Assembly (NCBI GenBank): GCA_025201705.1
Contig: MU616967.1
Location: 1-29,254 of the forward strand
Direction: 5' to 3'
Length of the DNA: 29,254 bases
Source: Dissophora ornata
Taxonomy: Eukaryota; Mortierellomycota; Mortierellomycetes; Mortierellales; Mortierellaceae
Below are positions 10,319-20,661 of the stretch, in pieces; position 1 is the stretch's first letter, and each line of letters opens with the position of its first letter. The notes below the pieces were generated by a model. That model was not told the DNA's origin. It searched no databases and saw only the letters and a program-made list of their open reading frames with translations. The translations under genes were made by a program, and so were the position numbers.

Positions 10319-11032
10319 TCACAGACCCCCCGGGACCTTTGGGAACGACAGCCCGTTCAATGTCTCTGCGGCTGTCTTCTTTGCGCTCTTCTTCTTGACC
10401 TCGTTCTGCCGCAAGAAAAAGATATCCCTGTGCAGCACCCAGTACGTCGGTTTCTTCCGGGCTTCTTCCTGTCGTCTCTCCAGCTCTGCGGCCTGTATCC
10501 TCGCCTTTGTTGTCTCCTCGTCATTGATAAACGACGAAACAGACGTAACAGCCTTGGACGCCACAGACCCCAGTCCTGAAAATACTGCCGAGCCGAGCTT
10601 GGACGCATTCGATCTTTTGTCTTCCTCTGCTTTGGTAGTAGTCGCAGTAGCTGCCTCCTGCTTCTTCAATTCAGCCTCGGCCTTCTTCTTCTTGATAGCA
10701 GCAACTGCCGCCAGTGCCTCTGCTGTGGGGACAGGAGGGAATCCCTCGCCCTTGGCGAAACCTGGGTCCAACAGGTGTGATGGGCACACGTAGAAAAAGT
10801 CGCCACCATCCTTGGCTGTTAGCACCTTGGTTGTCATCTTTATACAGATAAAGCTTTGAAAGGGCATAAAACAACATATTATAAAACGAGTTAATAAAGC
10901 TGTCCGTTCAAGACAGGAGAAGATAAACCTGTTTACTCTTACCCCTGAAGTGGGCGTTTGTTGCCTTCCTCACCATGAGCGCTCCGCTGTAGCGGTCTTT
11001 TCGATGTAGGCATTGCGGAGTGTTGCTGACAT
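10319..11032 (-). CDS. VFA1: Vfa1-like Vps4-associated protein (zinc-binding)
   Basis: Two exons on the minus strand, 11032-10974 and 10853-10319, split a Cys codon across a 120-nt intron; product 197 residues (yeast Vfa1 203). The first exon (19 codons plus two bases) is essential. It supplies the start MSATLRNAYIEK and completes the first zinc cysteine, giving CFIC (20-23) followed by FFYVCPSHLLD with Cys43 and His46. This CxxC...CxxH arrangement and the C-terminal YWVLHRDIFFLRQNE segment are hallmarks of the Vfa1 family, which binds the ESCRT-disassembling ATPase Vps4 at endosomes. The middle (about 60-125) is Ala/Lys/Glu-rich and probably helical or coiled. The Lys-rich C-terminus carries KKKSAKK. 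A downstream Met (residue 26) is a less likely start because it would lose the finger. Confidence 0.85.
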
Positions 11033-11233
11033 TGTCCTTGGAGATGAGGTATACTGTGTGTTGCCGCGGGTTCGTTGTGTGGCGATTGAGCTGCGTTGAT
11101 TTCTGTTGAATCGCGAGGCAACTAGAGCTACGGCGTGTTTGCGTGGAGGGTGAGGGGAGAGAGAGAGGATGGAATCGAATGAGCAGAAAACCAAGAAAAA
11201 TGGTCAAGGGCATGGACTGACTGTGCTCTGTTC

Positions 11234-11241
11234 TGATTGGA
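11234..11241 (-). promoter_or_regulatory. CCAAT box upstream of the Vfa1-like gene
   Basis: The plus strand reads CTGATTGG (CCAATCAG on the minus strand). The orientation and distance (about 200 nt from the ATG) fit a HAP/NF-Y site for the Vfa1-like gene. Confidence 0.45.
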
Positions 11242-11639
11242 TGTCATTCCAGATAGGCCTTGCCCTCACGTCCAGCTACCGAACATGCACAGTGACCGAC
11301 CTATCCATTCACACAGCTGTCAAAAGGACCCCTGCATCGGAAAGGCCCGGATACCAGAACAGCGCCCCCCTCTTATTACAAACGGTAGTCCCTCGCACGA
11401 GGCTTCATATGAACGACCGACACAGTTCCAGCCTCTCTCTCGGAGGGGAACGCGCAGAAGCAAATGGGCAGCACCGCTTGGAGCACCAGTGCCACATCTG
11501 GTGCATCATCCTATGAGCAGAGATGCTTTGTTGAGCGCTGATATCTGCTGCATTCCGCCGTTTGCACGTCAATGGCGCGGGATCACGCTGGACCACGCAC
11601 GCGCCGTGAAGTAATTCAGCGCAGCGTGACAAGCACAGC

Positions 11640-11647
11640 CCCAATCA
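11640..11647 (+). promoter_or_regulatory. CCAAT box upstream of isoaspartate methyltransferase
   Basis: CCAATCAG (context GCCCCAATCAGCGACC) lies about 180 nt before the ATG at 11825. It is the mirror image of the box on the other side of the divergent promoter. Confidence 0.45.
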
Positions 11648-11824
11648 GCGACCATATTTCTTGGAATCTCACGCATGCCCCCCCCCGCCCGCGCTCTCCA
11701 CATGAATCTCCATCAATTAATCAATCGTTCCCCCCAATCCCCGCTTCTTCTCGCCTTCCTCATTCTGCATTCCACATTGCTACCAACACGCAACGTCACT
11801 GCAATAAAACACCTGTCGTACACA

Positions 11825-12956
11825 ATGGCCTGGAGGTGTTCTGGCGTCTCGAATTCCGACCTGGTGAATCGACTTTCTCAGTCGAGGCTCATCAAGACCG
11901 AGGAAGTGAAGCAGGCCATGCTTGCTGTCGACCGAGCTCACTACTCAAAGTTCAAGCCATATGAGGTACGCTAGCTTCCTCTTCCTCTGCTGTTGGATGT
12001 CATCCTAGAACATGAAGTAGCTGTCGCCAAGACGTTTGTTTTTCCATTCTCCTTATTTTATTATAGGATGCGCCTCAGACCATCGGATACAACGCCACCA
12101 TCTCTGCCCCACATATGCACGCTGCTGCCCTCGAGAGCCTCTCGCTGTATTTGTTTCCTGGCGCCAAAGGTAGAGTGAGGATGGTCCCATTCATGGCCTT
12201 TGTGCCGCCCTCGCCTGCATTGAAGCTCTTCTCCCTTGCTGACCAAAAAAAAAAAAAAAATACATTGCGGCTCTACTAGTGTTGGACGTGGGAAGCGGCA
12301 GTGGATATTTGGCTGCCTGCATGGCCGAGATGGTTGGACCTCAGGGTCGTGTGGTTGGAGTAGACCATATTCCAGAGTTGGTAGAGTTGTCAACGTCAAA
12401 CACCTTGAAGGACCATCCAGAGTATCTTCAAGATGGACGCATCGCCTATCACGCAGCAGATGGACGAGTGGGATTTCCGCAAGACGCGCCATACGACTGC
12501 ATGTAAGAAAGAAAGAAAGAAAGAAAAAAAAATGATCAAGATGGCAAGGGAATCCGGTACACGTCACCTTCAGATTGGAAGGGTGCTGACAGGAATTCCG
12601 TTGCTCTATTGAATATTAGCCATGTCGGGGCTGCTGCAGATTCGATGCACGAGGAGCTGGTTGAGCAGCTCAACACCCCAGGCAGGATGTTTATCCCAGT
12701 AGGGGATGGCGATGGACAAGCGATCTATGTAGTCGACAAGGACAAGGATGGGCAAGTGACAAAGAAAAAGACGATGGATGTCTGGGTATGAAGTGAACGC
12801 CTTTTTTTCTCTTGGATTGATTTTACGTCTGCGAATGTCGCATGGGTAAGCTCCACGCACTGACGTTTTTTTTATATTTGTTTATTTTATTTTCATGGTG
12901 GGTACTTGCAGTATGTGCCGTTGACGGATGCAAGCAAGCAATACAGCCGCCGATGA
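11825..12956 (+). CDS. PCMT1: protein-L-isoaspartate(D-aspartate) O-methyltransferase
   Basis: Five exons: 11825-11965, 12067-12169, 12280-12502, 12620-12785, 12912-12956; product 225 residues (human PCMT1 227). The enzyme uses S-adenosylmethionine to methylate isoaspartyl residues in aged proteins and so starts their repair. Visible family features are the start [17 protein letters not shown], the substrate loop [19 protein letters not shown] (48-66), SAM motif [10 protein letters not shown] (83-91), [10 protein letters not shown], the HVGAAA segment and GRMFIPVGD. The C-terminus ends [17 protein letters not shown]. The last exon is only 45 nt and the final intron begins right after VW. Intron 2 carries a 16-A tract. 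The gene is absent from baker's yeast but known in many other fungi, animals and plants. Confidence 0.95.
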
Positions 12957-13500
12957 GAGAGCACGGCTTTTGTCTGTCTGATACGACCAACAGCGGGCTG
13001 ACGGTGGACTGTACGACTCCAGTTTTCGAATGCACAGACAAGGCGATATCGCCTAACCGCATTGGGTAACACATTCTTTTTTTTTTTTTCTCGGCATTTT
13101 TCACAAGGTTGCATTGCATTACGAAGACGCGTCGGAGTGGGTGTCGAGTTCTAGGATATGAAGTAGACACACAACCCGGCTTATTTGAAAATAATAAATA
13201 ATGAGAGTTGCAGGACGAATAATTTGCGCGCCCAACTATTTTGTCACCATAGTACCTGTAGTCGCCCATGCAATAATGCAATGCGACGGCTCTCTTGGTT
13301 TTATCTGGAATGTGTCTTGATAGTTTTGCTTACTGCTTACCTGTTTTTTTTTTTATTTTATTGGGATGGTGCTCAGCAGTGTTTGTGTTACGGCCAAGGT
13401 TGGGGGATGATCAAGAGCGCAGGGGTGATGAAGGGACGAAAGAACGTGCTGCTGACCTGACCGCTATGCTTGCACAAGCACTTTTGCGATCACATTCACA

Positions 13501-13534
13501 ACAGCAACTGTAACTGCAACAGCAACAACAACAA

Positions 13535-13566
<32 letters not shown>

Positions 13567-13589
13567 ATAACAGCAACAGCAGCAACAAA
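13501..13589. repeat. imperfect CAA/CAG/AAC trinucleotide tract
   Basis: About 90 nt of CAACAG-type triplets with a few interruptions. It lies in no supported exon. Confidence 0.8.
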
Positions 13590-13731
13590 GCTCAGAAAGT
13601 CGACAGTCGTAGGCGAGTGCCAGTTAGTGTATTGAGGTACTGTACTGATCGGATACAGGGGAGGATATGTTTGAGCGCTTGTTGGCACCACGTCCACCAG
13701 GTCGCAAGAGGTACAGATGTCACTGCAGCAA

Positions 13732-13763
13732 GTGTGTGTGTGTGTGTGTGTATGTGTGTGTGT
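13732..13763. repeat. (TG)n microsatellite with one interruption
   Basis: TG dinucleotides with a single TA unit, in the intergenic region. Confidence 0.85.
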
Positions 13764-14269
13764 AGATGTGAATGGGGCCGTCGCAACCATCGTTCGTCTC
13801 CTATTTCCTTTTGCTTGCTTGTCCTTTGTTCCTTTCTCCCCTTTCTTTCTTTGCTGCACTCCTCCCATTCCCTCTCCACTCTCCCTCCCCATTGCTCTGT
13901 CGTGCATCCGCATGCTCGACTCTTGTTCTCTTCTTCGACATTTACATCTCGCCCTGACCATCCTTTGTGCCCACATCCAGACACACCTGCACCTGTTCTT
14001 TATTCTTGTTTCGCACTCTTGCACTCAAACACACACCTTCACACACACACACACTCTCTCCCTCTGTTCACTGCAACACCCTATCTCCACCCCCCCCCTT
14101 TCTCTTTCCTTGCAATACTGCACTCGATACGTACCACCGCCGTCAACCCATCCACCCACACCGGACATCAACGCTGACTACTCGACACAATAGACAGCGG
14201 CAAGTCCAGCACAGCGACAACGTTGCTGTAAACCCACATTCACACGTACACACATACGAACACACACAG

Positions 14270-14270
<1 letters not shown>

Positions 14271-14301
<31 letters not shown>
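14271..14301. repeat. (CA)15 microsatellite
   Basis: A perfect CA run about 100 nt upstream of the kelch/BTB start, inside a wider CA-rich stretch (14238-14301). It is probably promoter or leader sequence. Confidence 0.85.
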
Positions 14302-14396
14302 GCACCTTCGATATACGTCTCGTTCTTCTCCCTTCGCAGACACATACACATTTTAGTAGTAGGGCCAAAAGAGAGAGCAGCAGTTAGTGGGTTACG

Positions 14397-16883
14397 ATGA
14401 TAAAGTTTGCAAAACCGTGCGGGACCACGGGGCAGAATCTTGTCGGGCTCTGGCGACCGTCGTTCACGCGGGTGGACCAAAAGCTGTATCTCTTTGGTGG
14501 AGGTGGCCATGTTACGAATGATCTACATGTGCTCGACTTGGTTACCATGAACTGGGATTGTGTTTTGGTAAGCAAATGGCAAACGATGTGTTATTGATCA
14601 TGTTGACATGGACGCACACATACAGAGACAGGGACAGAGAGAGACAGAGACAGGGACCAGAGACAGGATAGGGACAGGGACAGGGACAGGGACATCCGCA
14701 CCAAACAACACAGAGACACACACAGTGGAGACAGCTAACATCAAGGATAGTGTGCTCTGACCCGGTCGGTTGTTTAGGGCATAGAGCATGTCTAGGGTTG
14801 GAAAAGGAGAAAGAGAAAAAAAAAAGGACAAAACAATAGCATGGGATAGGATGCCTGGGACAGGAGCAGCGAAGAGACAGGCAAGGGGTGTGTGTGTATG
14901 TGTGTGTGTGTCTGCCGCTTGGGTCTGATGTTCTCCTGAAAGCACGATGAATGTCATTAATAACTGGATCGCCTGCCACGGCTGGCAACCGCCCGTCCCT
15001 GGACCAGGATCGGGATCATGGCCATCGCATTGATTCATACGATTCATACGATTCATACAGCATAAATATATTAATCACCTCTGTACTCTCCTGGTATATT
15101 CTTGTTTTTGGTTTGTTTCTTGGCATCTCTTTCTTTAGGCAAAGGAAGGAGTTCCACCAACAAAGCGATACGGACACACCGCGGTGCTCTGGAACCAAAA
15201 CATCATCGTCTTTGGTATGACTCTCTCATTGTCTCCCCCGCCTGTCTGTGCGCGTGCTCCAGGTAGCCAACAATGAGACTAACCAAACGGAGGTACACCC
15301 TCTGCCGTTCCTAGGTGGATCAAACGAGTACACCGAGTACCGCGACGATGTCGTCGTCTTCTCTCTCCAGACAAAAACCTGGTCCCGCCCCGAGATCAGA
15401 GGCGAGGTACCTGCACGATATCTCCACTCGGCCACTGTCTACAAGAACAGGATGTACGTCTACGGCGGCTTTGCAAAGAACTCGAAATGTAAGTACCCGT
15501 TCGTGCCCGATAAAAAAAACCGTTCGTGCCTCTGAGTAAACATGCTGATTGACCGGATTTCGTTGAATTGTTGACTTGATAGGCACATATGTCCTCGAGG
15601 AGATGAGGATATTGAATCTGGAGACCTGGACATGGTCGGATGCTATCACTGTACCTGCGCGGTATAACCACTCTGCCAGTCTGGTCGGGGGCAAGCTGTG
15701 GATCTATGCTGGAAAAGATGAGGCTGGCAACACTGTTTCGGATCTGCATTCGATCGACCTGTCGACGCTCAGGGTGCTGCCCCACACAGGAATCACGGGA
15801 AAGGTCGTGCTTCTAAAGTCGCAGCACTTTTCAGAAGCCGTTGGCAACCAGTTGGTCGTCTTTGGGAAATATCCGAACGAGGTGACAGGAACGAGTCTCT
15901 ACGGGCTCTGGATCATGGATTTGGATCAGCTCGAGTGGCGCAAGCTGGATATTGACCGGTGTCTCGAGGACGGTGTCTGGAACTACTTTACCATTGTCAC
16001 GAAACGACCTCAGCATCAACGGCATCTCGAGTCTCAAATACCAGGAGATGACCCACCCATGCACAGTATGGATTTCAGCGACCTTGACGACAGCGATTCT
16101 GTACCCAGTTTAATCTTCTTGGGCAACACGGAAAAAAATCGACCACAACCCTATGACCACTTTCGCGACGTTCTGTCCATCAATGTCGAGTACCTGGGCG
16201 TGTTTCAAATCCCGCCCTCGACCCTGCGGTCGCACATGGGGCAGATGTTGAACAATGAAGAGTTTGCCGACTTTACTATCACCCCACATGGCTCTCTGCG
16301 CAAGATCCATGTGCATCGGATGGTGCTTTCGTCACGCTGGCCACACTTCAAAAACATGCATGCATCGGGGATGATAGAGTCGACTCGTGGCTCCATGGTC
16401 CTGCCTGAACCCTACCCGGTCGTGCTCGCATTCCTCACCTTCCTGTACATGGATACGGTCGATATCGATCTGGATTGCTCCATCATCTGTGACGTGATGG
16501 TGATGGCCAACATGTATTTGCTGGACCGGCTCAAGAAGTTGTGTGCATCGATCCTGCACCGGTATCACCTGCAAGTCGACACATGCGTGCGTATCTTTCA
16601 AGCGGCGTGTGTGTCGCAAGAAGTTGGACTGAAGAAGCTGTCGCAAGACTTTATCTTTCGCAATTGTGGTGCGGTGATGAAGACCGAGGACTGGTTCCTC
16701 ATGTGGAGTCAGGGCGGGGAAGGGTCTTCGGGCGAGCAGAGGGCAGCATTGGAGGAGTTTATTGAGGGTATCCCCGATGAGGCTAGTCTGGAGGTCACGT
16801 CTGGCTCACGGCGATCGAGCGATGGGTATGGCTCTAGCTATGATGTTGCGAAATTTGAGCCGGTGCTGAGGAAGGATGCCTGA
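14397..16883 (+). CDS. kelch-repeat and BTB/POZ domain protein
   Basis: Four exons: 14397-14567, 15139-15214, 15315-15488, 15583-16883; product 573 residues. The N-terminal part has kelch-type blade motifs with diglycines or their variants: LYLFGGGGHVTNDLHVLDL (30-48), RYGHTAVLW...IIVFGGSNEY, RYLHSATVY...MYVYGGF and RYNHSASLV...LWIYAGKDE. The BTB/POZ domain starts near residue 362 (NNEEFADFTI, HVHRMVLSSRWPHF) and is followed by a BACK-like helical stretch (SILHRYHLQVDTCVRIFQAA). Such proteins commonly act as Cul3 adaptors or scaffolds. The order kelch then BTB resembles LZTR1-like proteins rather than metazoan KLHL proteins (BTB then kelch). The substrate cannot be told from sequence. Intron 1 is unusually long (571 nt) and full of short tandem repeats. 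The C-terminal 60 residues are Ser/Gly-rich. Confidence 0.9.
14628..14695. repeat. GAGACA/GGGACA hexanucleotide-like repeats in an intron
   Basis: Degenerate tandem GAGACA and GGGACA units within the 571-nt first intron of the kelch/BTB gene. Confidence 0.75.
15032..15058 (+). repeat. three tandem copies of a 9-mer (GATTCATAC)
   Basis: Three perfect adjacent copies (15032-15040, 15041-15049, 15050-15058) in intron 1 of the kelch/BTB gene, about 80 nt before the acceptor. Confidence 0.9.
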
Positions 16884-17150
16884 GCGAAAAGCCCAAAGGA
16901 AAATCTAGCGAGAGGACTGGACGATGATTTTTCCACCTCTTGTTACCAGACCAGCACAGGATGTTCTCCCAGTCTATCCATGCTATACCCCCTGTAATAT
17001 TATTGTGATCATAAAACAAACAATAGCGGACAGCAGCTGGCTCTTGTGTTTCGCGAGGGAAAAAACAAATAAATGTTTGTGCCTGCAAGGTTTGTCTCTC
17101 TGCAATTTCCATCTTTTTTCTCTTTTGTTTCAATCCACAACTCCAACCAC

Positions 17151-19014
17151 ATGAACTCTGCACAGACTGCGGCTCAGCCCGCCGCAGACAACCCTTTGTC
17201 CTCCCCCCTCCTCTCCCATCCTACTGTCGTTTATGTCAAGGACAGACTGCGAGACCCTACGGAGACTACACAACTGCGAACCGTTCATGCCTTTGACTTT
17301 GACTCGACACTTTTCCGGTCCCCATTGCCAAACCCTGCACTCTGGGACCCATCCTTCGTCGGCCGTATGGTCTCCTGGAACACATGCGGCAGTGGCTGGT
17401 GGCACAACCCTTCCACCTTGGACCTGGGACCAGAAGCAGAGGCCTCTGCCTGGGATGGATGGTGGAATGAAGATCTTGTAGGTGGTTGTATCATGCGCCG
17501 CGACCAGAATTTGGGAATGAAACCAGAGCATCTTTGACTGACTCCATGAACGAAAACCTCCGATACAATATTACATATAGCTGTCGGATGTAGAAAAGTC
17601 AGCAAAGGATCCGACATGCCTGACTGTTCTGTTGACAGGACGTAACGGACCGGTCTACAGCGACCAGCTTGTTCGCATGGTCCAGGCCAAGGGCTTGGAT
17701 TTTGATCTGATTGCGATGAAACCCATTTCCGCAGTTCGTCTAGAAACCACCCAGAAAAAGGAGGTCTATCAAAAAATCCACACCTTCAGCGTCAAGCACG
17801 ACTTTTTGTACAACGTTTTGTTGGATTTCCCTTCCATTCGACATATGCATGTCTGGGACGACCGAATAGGACAGATCATCAAATTCCAAAAGGCAGGAAA
17901 GGAGTGGCTCCACAGGGAGATGCTCGATACCTTTGAGATTTCAGAGGTCAAGATATCTCTTCGATACATGGATCCCGAGCGCGAGAAGAAACTTGTGTTG
18001 GCCATGGTGGAGGCCCATAATCAACAGGCCAAAATTGAGGCCAAGGGGGGGTCATTCCTGGTATATGGCGTCGGACCCATGCCTTACACAAGACCAGAGC
18101 TGAAGGATTGTGGAATATGGAGTCCCTACGAGACCTATGTCCCTCAAAAACGTGCACGGATGGAGATGGTGACCATCCCACAGTACACCGGTGTGATGTT
18201 CTCGAAAGAAGTCCAGTCGTTTCTCAATCAGTATGCTCGAGGGGATCAGAGTGGGACTGGCTTGATCAAGACGCCACCGAGTCTGAGTGGTCAAGACCTT
18301 TCATCCTGGGAAGTTCCTGATGATCTCCATGTCACACTCAGTTTAGGGTCAGCGCATCAGGAATACCTGGAGACCATTGGAGGACTCGGGGCTACGGTTC
18401 TGGTAGAGATTGAGGCCGCAGGAGAGTTGGAGGGCAAGATATGGGCGGTCAAAGTCAAGGGAGTCGATTCGCTGGAAGACTCGGATGATCAGACAATCAT
18501 TGCGCCCAACGGACTGTCCTACCCGACATTCAGGTCGCTCTTTGGCACAGAGCATAATCAAGGTGGCTTGGGATCGACCACTCACTCCTCCATACGGATG
18601 GGTCGACTCGAGTTGCGAAAAACAGGCACTCTGCACATTACGATGGCGTATGACCGTCTACAGGGCGCACGAGCGTCTACAGCTACTAAAATCGCAGAGT
18701 GGATAGGAGTCAGAAACGACAAGGAAACAAATCGAGTCATTCTTGTTGGAAAGATTGGTGAGAAGCGTCTTTTAGGTATAAAGCCCCAACATCTGGGCCA
18801 CCTTGCAACAGTCCCAAGAGCTGAGGTGAGCATTGCCAATATTATCAAACAACGCATGTCGGAAAGGGAGATCCCCATTTCGGGAAGACAGCTGGGCATG
18901 ATGATCAAGGAGATACAGGATGAGATGGAGCGCCTGTCGATCGAGAACAAGACTGCCAACACGGAGAAGATCATGACCCTCTCTCATGCCGTTTGTGATA
19001 GAGCGCTCAACTAG
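17151..19014 (+). CDS. HAD-superfamily 'Swiss Army Knife RNA repair'-like protein
   Basis: Two exons, 17151-17477 and 17581-19014, joined in phase 0; product 586 residues. HAD phosphatase motifs are clear: motif I HAFDFDSTLF with Asp49 and Asp51, LTVLLTGR (123-130) in the motif II position, and HMHVWDDR with Asp202/Asp203 as the acidic motif. WDGWWNEDL before the splice is typical of the fungal HAD_SAK family. The second half has two HxT motifs, DLHVTLSL (His359, Thr361) and TLHITMAYD (His461, Thr463). That is the signature of 2H phosphoesterases, which act on 2',3'-cyclic phosphates. An RNA end-processing role follows from family naming and these motifs; it is not shown. The last about 65 residues are charged and helical. 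The splice choice is fixed by restoring the LLTGR core: the 103-nt intron ends ACATATAG at 17580. The gene converges on the ACBD6-like gene with a 30-bp gap. Confidence 0.85.
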
Positions 19015-19044
19015 AAGAATACATATATTTTTGTCTATTATCTA

Positions 19045-20295
19045 TCACTCCAGACATTCCTCGGCAGTCATTCCGCTGCTATCTTTGATGGTCTGATCTA
19101 CGCTGGGCAGGTTCTTCAAGTAAGAAGTAACCTCTGGCCAGCCTGAGAGGCAGGCACAGTGCAACGGCGTTGATCCGTCGACATCCTGTGCATTAACGTC
19201 GGCATTATAGCTCTCTACAAGGACTTTGACTTTATCCAAGGATCCACGATCACACGCCCAATGAAGCATTGTAAAACCCTGTAGATACATTTCCACAAAC
19301 AAGACATGTGTAAGTGAGCGAACAAGATGACGATCCTAACACTGTGCAGGAACAAGACAGGGAGCGAATGAGGTTTACCATATCATCTTTGAGGGATACA
19401 AGGTCTGGATTGGCTGCCAAAGCTGCCTGTAACGACTCTACGGAACCCGACTTTGCTGACTCGAGTGGATCCTCTCCAGTGTCCTCACTTCAAAAACAAA
19501 AACAAGACGCGGAATTAATTACGAGAAGGTCTGAGAATGCCTGATCGCACGTTGACACGCCACGTTGCAAAAAATCAGTCTGGTGTCAGCACTCACTCTG
19601 TCTGAAAGGCCATGGTGCTGATACCAGAGGCTGTCATTACTGCGCCTTCGATTTGTCCTGGAATAGGGACATATGGTCGCGCTAGCAACTCTTCTGCAGA
19701 AACCTCATCCTTGTCAACACCCAAATACGCCTCCAGCTCGTCCAGATCCTGATCGCCAGAGATCGTCGTTGTTGTTGCGGCAGAGAGATGATCATTAACG
19801 ACTGCTAACGCTGTAGGATCAAATTCCCAGCCCCATTGACCTTCCTCGACCCTTTGAACATACGATATCATTGCCTTTGTCGATAACGTGAGCTGAGCAG
19901 AGTCCATATCCCCATTGCAATCCCGAGCAGACTCTGCAGCATCCAGTTCCTTGACATATCGGTTTCCTGTTTCCGTCCAGGACTTCCACTTGGCAGACTT
20001 TTCAAACTCGAGCAAGGAGGGTCGAAGTTGGTTGCAGAGACCCTCGGTTGCGAGCTTGTAGTCGGCATAGAGCTGTTTTTTGTGTTGGTGTATAAGGGTG
20101 TAAGGGATTGTTTTTTTGTTTAGAGAAATAAGCTCGGAGAGAAATGACATTGTTTTCATGTTGAAGCATTTCCACCAGGATGATGCTCAATGAGAGAGGG
20201 AAAAGACGTACAGCAAGCTTTGTTGATGATGACAGCTTTAGGGTTTTGGTGGAGGCCATGAAGGCCGATGCGCTGTTGAATCTTTCTTGAAGCAT
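19045..20295 (-). CDS. ACBD6-like acyl-CoA-binding protein with ankyrin repeats
   Basis: Four exons on the minus strand: 20295-20212, 20072-19597, 19487-19379, 19278-19045; product 300 residues (human ACBD6 282). Residues 20-110 form an acyl-CoA-binding domain: KLALYADYKLATEG (26-39) and FEKSAKWKSW (51-60) keep the ligand residues Tyr30, Lys34 and Lys56. The linker is acidic. The C-terminal ankyrin repeats begin near residue 197 (SVESLQAALAANPDLVSLKD) and continue with GFTMLHWACDRGSLDKVKVL and DGSTPLHCACLSG. The protein would bind long-chain acyl-CoA in the cytosol or nucleus; ACBD6 of animals supports N-myristoylation. The arrangement matches ACBD6 closely and is uncommon in well-studied fungi. 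A second Met at residue 13 is a possible alternative start. Introns are 139, 109 and 100 nt. Confidence 0.9.
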
Positions 20296-20636
20296 TGGGT
20301 TGAAGAAATGAATAGAGATGGGGAGAGAGAAGTGATGAAGGGGGGCAAGAAAGAATTTAAAACACTCTATACCATGGGCAGGCGAAATTTATTACGTTGC
20401 GTGTAGGGCACACGCGAAAAAAAGCTACCCTGCCACCAAAAAAAAAAACCACCTCCCGGCCTGTACATTACAATGACATGTTCATGTTCATTGGGCTTTC
20501 ATGATGCGAAAAAAGATCATTTTATTGACGTGTACATGTACTTTATGCTTGGAGGGATTCAGGGATGGAGAAAACGAGGGCGGTTTCTGTGCACGGGGAA
20601 CGTGGCAGCCACGCGTTGCACAATCGACGGGTACAT

Positions 20637-20661
20637 GACTTGACTAGTCAGACTTGACTAG
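20637..20661. repeat. direct repeat GACTTGACTAG flanking palindrome TGACTAGTCA
   Basis: GACTTGACTAG occurs at 20637-20647 and again at 20651-20661. Between and overlapping them lies the perfect 10-bp palindrome TGACTAGTCA (20641-20650), which resembles a spaced bZIP half-site pair. It lies about 345 nt upstream of the ACBD6-like ATG. Confidence 0.5.

Larger units (their letters stand above)
11033..11824. promoter_or_regulatory. divergent promoter between the Vfa1-like gene and isoaspartate methyltransferase
   Basis: A 792-bp region between two head-to-head starts. No coding frame here resembles a protein family. It carries CCAATCAG on the minus strand at 11234-11241, about 200 nt upstream of the Vfa1-like ATG. 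It also carries CCAATCAG on the plus strand at about 11640-11647, about 180 nt upstream of the methyltransferase ATG. The region just before the methyltransferase start is C-rich (C8 near 11680). Confidence 0.6.
12957..14396. other. 1.44-kb intergenic region rich in microsatellites
   Basis: No supportable gene. The left part holds the 3' end of the methyltransferase gene, with a possible poly(A) signal AATAAA at 13193-13198. The middle has a CAA/CAG tract and a TG tract, and a long pyrimidine-rich stretch runs from about 13800 to 14130. CA tracts lie near 14036-14054 and 14271-14301, just before the kelch/BTB start. Frames that stay open here encode only Asn/Ser, Gln, Cys/Val or His/Thr runs from the repeats. 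Confidence 0.6.

Noticed and set aside
10357..11213. Alternative minus-strand frames over the Vfa1-like gene
   Set aside because: Only the two-exon model rebuilds the CxxC...CxxH finger. The other frames are shadows with no family resemblance.
13464..14193. Open frames of 130-235 codons over the microsatellites
   Set aside because: The composition is entirely dictated by CAA, TG, CT and CA repeats (Asn/Ser, Val/Cys and Leu/Pro/His runs). There is no domain and no splice context.
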